Below, piece by piece: positions 28,060 to 28,353 of a stretch of 28,353 nt of DNA. Positions within the stretch are counted from its first letter, which is position 1. Each line of letters starts with the position of its first letter. The notes beneath the pieces are model-generated. The model ran no database searches. It was not told where the DNA came from and worked only from the letters and a program-made list of their open reading frames with translations. A program made the translations under genes and the position numbers. The stretch comes from a virus, in IMG/VR virus record IMGVR_UViG_3300042562_001318, positions 1 to 28,353 of that record. The stretch is one strand, 5' to 3'.

Positions 28060-28353
28060 TTGAAGCAGATTTTTATTCCTACCTCACAAGCCAAACAAGC
28101 ATCACCACACTGCTGGGAACTAGGATCTACCCAGATGCCAGCCCACAGAATGCAACGCTACCACTTCTGGTGTATGAAAAAACATCTGTGGATAGGCAAT
28201 TAACTTTGCGTGGGGCAACAGGTGTCTGCACTGCCAGAATCACTTGTGATATTTTTGCTGCAAGCCGTACGGTTTGCGAATCGATAGTTGAATCCATTAG
28301 ACTCAGGGTAGATGGTTTTCGTGGGAACTGGAACACCACTTACATCCATCAGT
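28056..28353 (+). CDS. Tail terminator-like protein (DUF3168 type), 3' truncated by window edge
   Basis: An ATG at 28056 in an ATGA overlap with the previous gene opens a frame that runs off the window. The visible 99 residues include 'MIEADFYSYLTSQTSITTLL', 'RIYPDASPQNATLPLLVY', 'GVCTARITCDIFAASRTVCE' and 'SIRLRVDGFRGNW', the layout of DUF3168/gp17-type tail terminators. The major tail protein would be expected next, beyond the window. Confidence 0.75.
   Translation, partial: MIEADFYSYLTSQTSITTLLGTRIYPDASPQNATLPLLVYEKTSVDRQLTLRGATGVCTARITCDIFAASRTVCESIVESIRLRVDGFRGNWNTTYIHQ

Overview
The window is most of the genome of a temperate, HK97-type tailed phage (long-tailed, siphovirus-like). Every credible gene lies on the + strand, in tightly packed and often overlapping cassettes (ATGA, TAATG and GTGA junctions, with AGGAGG or AAAGGA ribosome sites). 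Both window edges cut genes: a tail or structural protein at base 1 and a tail-terminator-like gene at base 28353. The genes expected between those edges (major tail protein, tape measure, distal tail) are absent, which suggests they lie in the unseen part of a circular or permuted genome. Some hypothetical proteins (the secreted protein plus papain-like protease pair, and a DUF1580-like regulator) resemble proteins I associate with Planctomycetes and their phages. That host assignment is an inference and is not proven by the sequence.

Layout. 1-7304: adhesion region with a run of modular tail-fibre-type proteins, ending in a protein that is essentially one seven-bladed beta-propeller made of near-identical 46-residue repeats. 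7311-10721: small fibre-associated protein, secreted protein, papain-like cysteine peptidase, a tiny secreted-type peptide, a one-TM holin-like protein, an HNH protein and a zinc-ribbon protein; this is the probable lysis/late end. 10722-11013: attachment region. It contains the 3' half of tRNA-Pro(GGG), starting exactly at the anticodon loop, flanked on both sides by a repeated heptamer, followed by a palindrome and an extended -10 promoter-like element before the integrase. 11014-12730: tyrosine integrase and a small winged-helix regulator that carries a 12-C tract, then a terminator. 12859-15219: early genes including a CsrA-like protein, a putative single-strand annealing protein, a Gp157-family protein and an SSB-like protein with an acidic EDDLPF tip. 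15413-18378: HTH and small replication-region proteins, then a replication initiator whose gene contains four 11-bp-spaced iterons and a 70-nt cytosine-free tract, an arrangement like the lambda origin inside gene O. 18423-19710: PD-(D/E)XK-like nuclease, RusA resolvase, HNH nuclease. 19835-28353: P27-type small terminase, large terminase, portal, prohead protease, an unknown moron-like gene with its own terminator, major capsid protein, and connector proteins up to the tail terminator.

How it fits together. The attachment core sits between phage late genes and the integrase instead of at a phage-host boundary. This is the attP arrangement expected of the excised, circular or virion genome (or of tandem prophages). 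Integration would restore the 3' end of a host tRNA-Pro gene. Replication probably relies on host helicase, primase and polymerase, recruited by the initiator at its internal origin. Recombination proteins and RusA process branched intermediates, and HNH/TerS/TerL package DNA into an HK97-fold head whose capsid protein has an N-terminal scaffold segment. I saw no divergent repressor/Cro switch, so lysogeny control is either outside the window or handled in an unfamiliar way, possibly by the poly-C regulator next to the integrase.
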